Shown in pieces: positions 51,580-52,412 of a stretch of DNA of 52,412 bases. Each line of letters opens with the position of its first letter. Position 1 is the stretch's first letter. The translations under genes were made by a program, and so were the position numbers. Under the pieces are notes generated by a model. The model was not told where the DNA came from. It searched no databases and saw only the letters and a program-made list of their open reading frames with translations. Source of the DNA: Paenibacillus phytohabitans. GTDB taxonomy: Bacteria > Bacillota > Bacilli > Paenibacillales > Paenibacillaceae. The DNA is taken from the NCBI RefSeq assembly GCF_013141775.1, contig NZ_WHOB01000095.1:1-52412 (forward strand), given 5' to 3'.

Positions 51580-51610
51580 AAAAAAAGCCATCACATGAAA
51601 GTGATGACTT
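51580..51610 (-). terminator. Terminator of the tRNA cluster
   Basis: AAGTCATCAC-TTTCAT-GTGATGGCTT followed by T on the minus strand, just after tRNA-Lys. Confidence 0.85.
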
Positions 51611-51621
51611 CTTGATTGAGA

Positions 51622-51694
51622 TGAGCCATGAAGGACTCGAACCTTCGACACCCTGATTAAAAGTCAGGTGCTCTACCAACTGAGCTAATGGCTC
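51622..51694 (-). tRNA. tRNA-Lys (TTT)
   Basis: Acceptor GAGCCAT/ATGGCTC, anticodon loop CTTTTAA, T loop TTCGAGT. CCA is not encoded. Last gene of the cluster. Confidence 0.95.
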
Positions 51695-51705
51695 ATAAAA
51701 AGGGA

Positions 51706-51788
51706 TGGAGGCTGATGGATTCGAACCACCGAACACGTACGTGAGCAGATTTACAGTCTGATGCGTTTGGCCACTTCGCTAAGCCTCC
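51706..51788 (-). tRNA. tRNA-Tyr (GTA)
   Basis: Acceptor GGAGGCT/AGCCTCC, anticodon loop CTGTAAA, and a long variable arm as expected for bacterial tRNA-Tyr. CCA is not encoded. Confidence 0.95.
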
Positions 51789-51792
51789 ATAA

Positions 51793-51868
51793 TGGTGGCG
51801 CGGGAGGGAATCGAACCCCCGACACAAGGATTTTCAGTCCTTTGCTCTACCGACTGAGCTACCGAGCC
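51793..51868 (-). tRNA. tRNA-Phe (GAA) with an acceptor mismatch
   Basis: Anticodon loop CTGAAAA, T loop TTCGATT, CCA encoded. The acceptor strands GGCTCGG and CCGCGCC leave a U4-C69 mismatch, where B. subtilis has an A at 69. Confidence 0.93.
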
Positions 51869-51896
51869 ATAAAAACAAGCCTTAAAACAAAAAAAA

Positions 51897-51974
51897 TGGC
51901 GGAACCGACGGGATTCGAACCCGCGATCTCCTGCGTGACAGGCAGGCATGTTAGGCCAACTACACCACGGTTCC
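51897..51974 (-). tRNA. tRNA-Asp (GTC)
   Basis: Acceptor GGAACCG/CGGTTCC, anticodon loop CTGTCAC, discriminator G, CCA encoded. Confidence 0.95.
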
Positions 51975-51991
51975 ACAATTTAATGTAAAAA

Positions 51992-52067
<76 letters not shown>

Positions 52068-52097
52068 ACGGTGTAAGGTGGATCTAAGATTTAAAAA

Positions 52098-52173
52098 TGG
52101 TGGAGGCTGAGGGGTTCGAACCCCCGACCCTCTGCTTGTAAGGCAGATGCTCTCCCAGCTGAGCTAAGCCTCC
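52098..52173 (-). tRNA. tRNA-Val (TAC)
   Basis: Acceptor GGAGGCT/AGCCTCC, anticodon loop CTTACAA, CCA encoded. Confidence 0.95.
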
Positions 52174-52182
52174 GGGTATGTA

Positions 52183-52259
52183 TGGTAGCGGCAGAGGGGA
52201 TCGAACCCCCGACCTCACGGGTATGAACCGTACGCTCTAGCCAGCTGAGCTACGCCGCC
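52183..52259 (-). tRNA. tRNA-Met (CAT), elongator type
   Basis: Acceptor GGCGGCG/TGCCGCT with end wobble pairs, anticodon loop TTCATAC, CCA encoded. A paired 1-72 position and likeness to the B. subtilis elongator support elongator rather than initiator. Confidence 0.9.
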
Positions 52260-52283
52260 ACACTACAAGTATTGGATTTATAA

Positions 52284-52375
52284 TGGCGGAGAGAGAGGGA
52301 TTCGAACCCTCGCACCGCTTACGCAGTCTAACCCCTTAGCAGAGGGTCCCCTTATAGCCACTTGGGTATCTCTCC
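52284..52375 (-). tRNA. tRNA-Ser (GCT)
   Basis: Acceptor GGAGAGA/TCTCTCC, anticodon loop CTGCTAA, long variable arm, discriminator G, CCA encoded. First tRNA of the cluster inside the window. Confidence 0.95.
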
Positions 52376-52412
52376 AAATAAATGGTAGCCATGTAAATCC
52401 GCACAGGAAATT

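Noticed and set aside
52376..52412. Possible further tRNA 3' end at the right edge
   Set aside because: TGG suggests CCA on the minus strand, but no T-arm sequence follows within the 37 bases available.

Overview
The window is a chromosomal segment of a Bacillota bacterium, most likely Paenibacillus or a close relative. The protein sequences and the order of several blocks match the Bacillus subtilis chromosome: cggR-gap-pgk-tpiA-gpmI-eno, rapZ-yvcK-whiA-crh, a TPR protein followed by trxB, the his operon, and hprK-lgt-ppaX-acetyltransferase. Glycine-rich SD sequences, SigA-type promoters and CggR, CtsR, Fnr and LexA type operators also fit Bacillota. Nearly all genes lie on the minus strand.

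Positions 1-4120 form an AT-richer accessory region on the 3' side of the tmRNA gene. It holds a small Cys protein under a LexA-type box, a zeta-type kinase with an overlapping small upstream gene (probable toxin-antitoxin pair), a DUF6155 protein, a 5'-truncated superfamily II helicase remnant, and an Rpn-family nuclease. The Rpn gene sits between the functional ssrA and a 355-bp partial, diverged copy of ssrA. This is the most unusual arrangement in the window.

Positions 4169-8670 hold the trans-translation and RNA-decay set: ssrA (tag GKQQNNYAFAA), smpB and rnr. RNase R carries an extra C-terminal Gly/Ala/Lys/Arg-rich tail of about 290 residues. secG and a small membrane protein follow. 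Positions 9416-16745 are the glycolytic operon, with CggR operator and promoter, a mRNA-stabilising type hairpin before gap and a strong hairpin between gap and pgk. A tRNA-Arg gene and a CtsR-controlled clpP lie at 16923-17893.

Positions 17900-21500 hold exported or accessory proteins (SGNH hydrolase, DUF4163/DUF3298, SIMPL domain, frameshifted GNAT). Positions 21514-25767 carry crh/HPr-like, whiA, yvcK, rapZ and a ROK glucokinase. The crh-position gene has His15, which B. subtilis Crh lacks. Positions 26007-27590 are a DUF1858-DUF438 pair behind an Fnr-type site. A truncated methyltransferase, trxB and a TPR protein follow.

Positions 31015-40032 are the histidine biosynthesis cluster (hisZ-G-D-B-H-A-F-IE-J) ending in a divergent PRPP synthetase. 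gntK and two tandem acyltransferase-3 membrane proteins separate it from the hprK-lgt-ppaX-acetyltransferase operon (44637-47787). An MsmX/UgpC-type ATPase, a PucR/CdaR-like regulator and a thioredoxin-reductase-like flavoprotein follow. The right edge is a run of eight tRNA genes (Ser, Met, Val, Thr, Asp, Phe, Tyr, Lys, in transcription order).

No CRISPR array, complete insertion sequence or prophage structural gene was seen. All identifications come from reading the sequence and remembered family features; none was checked by a search.
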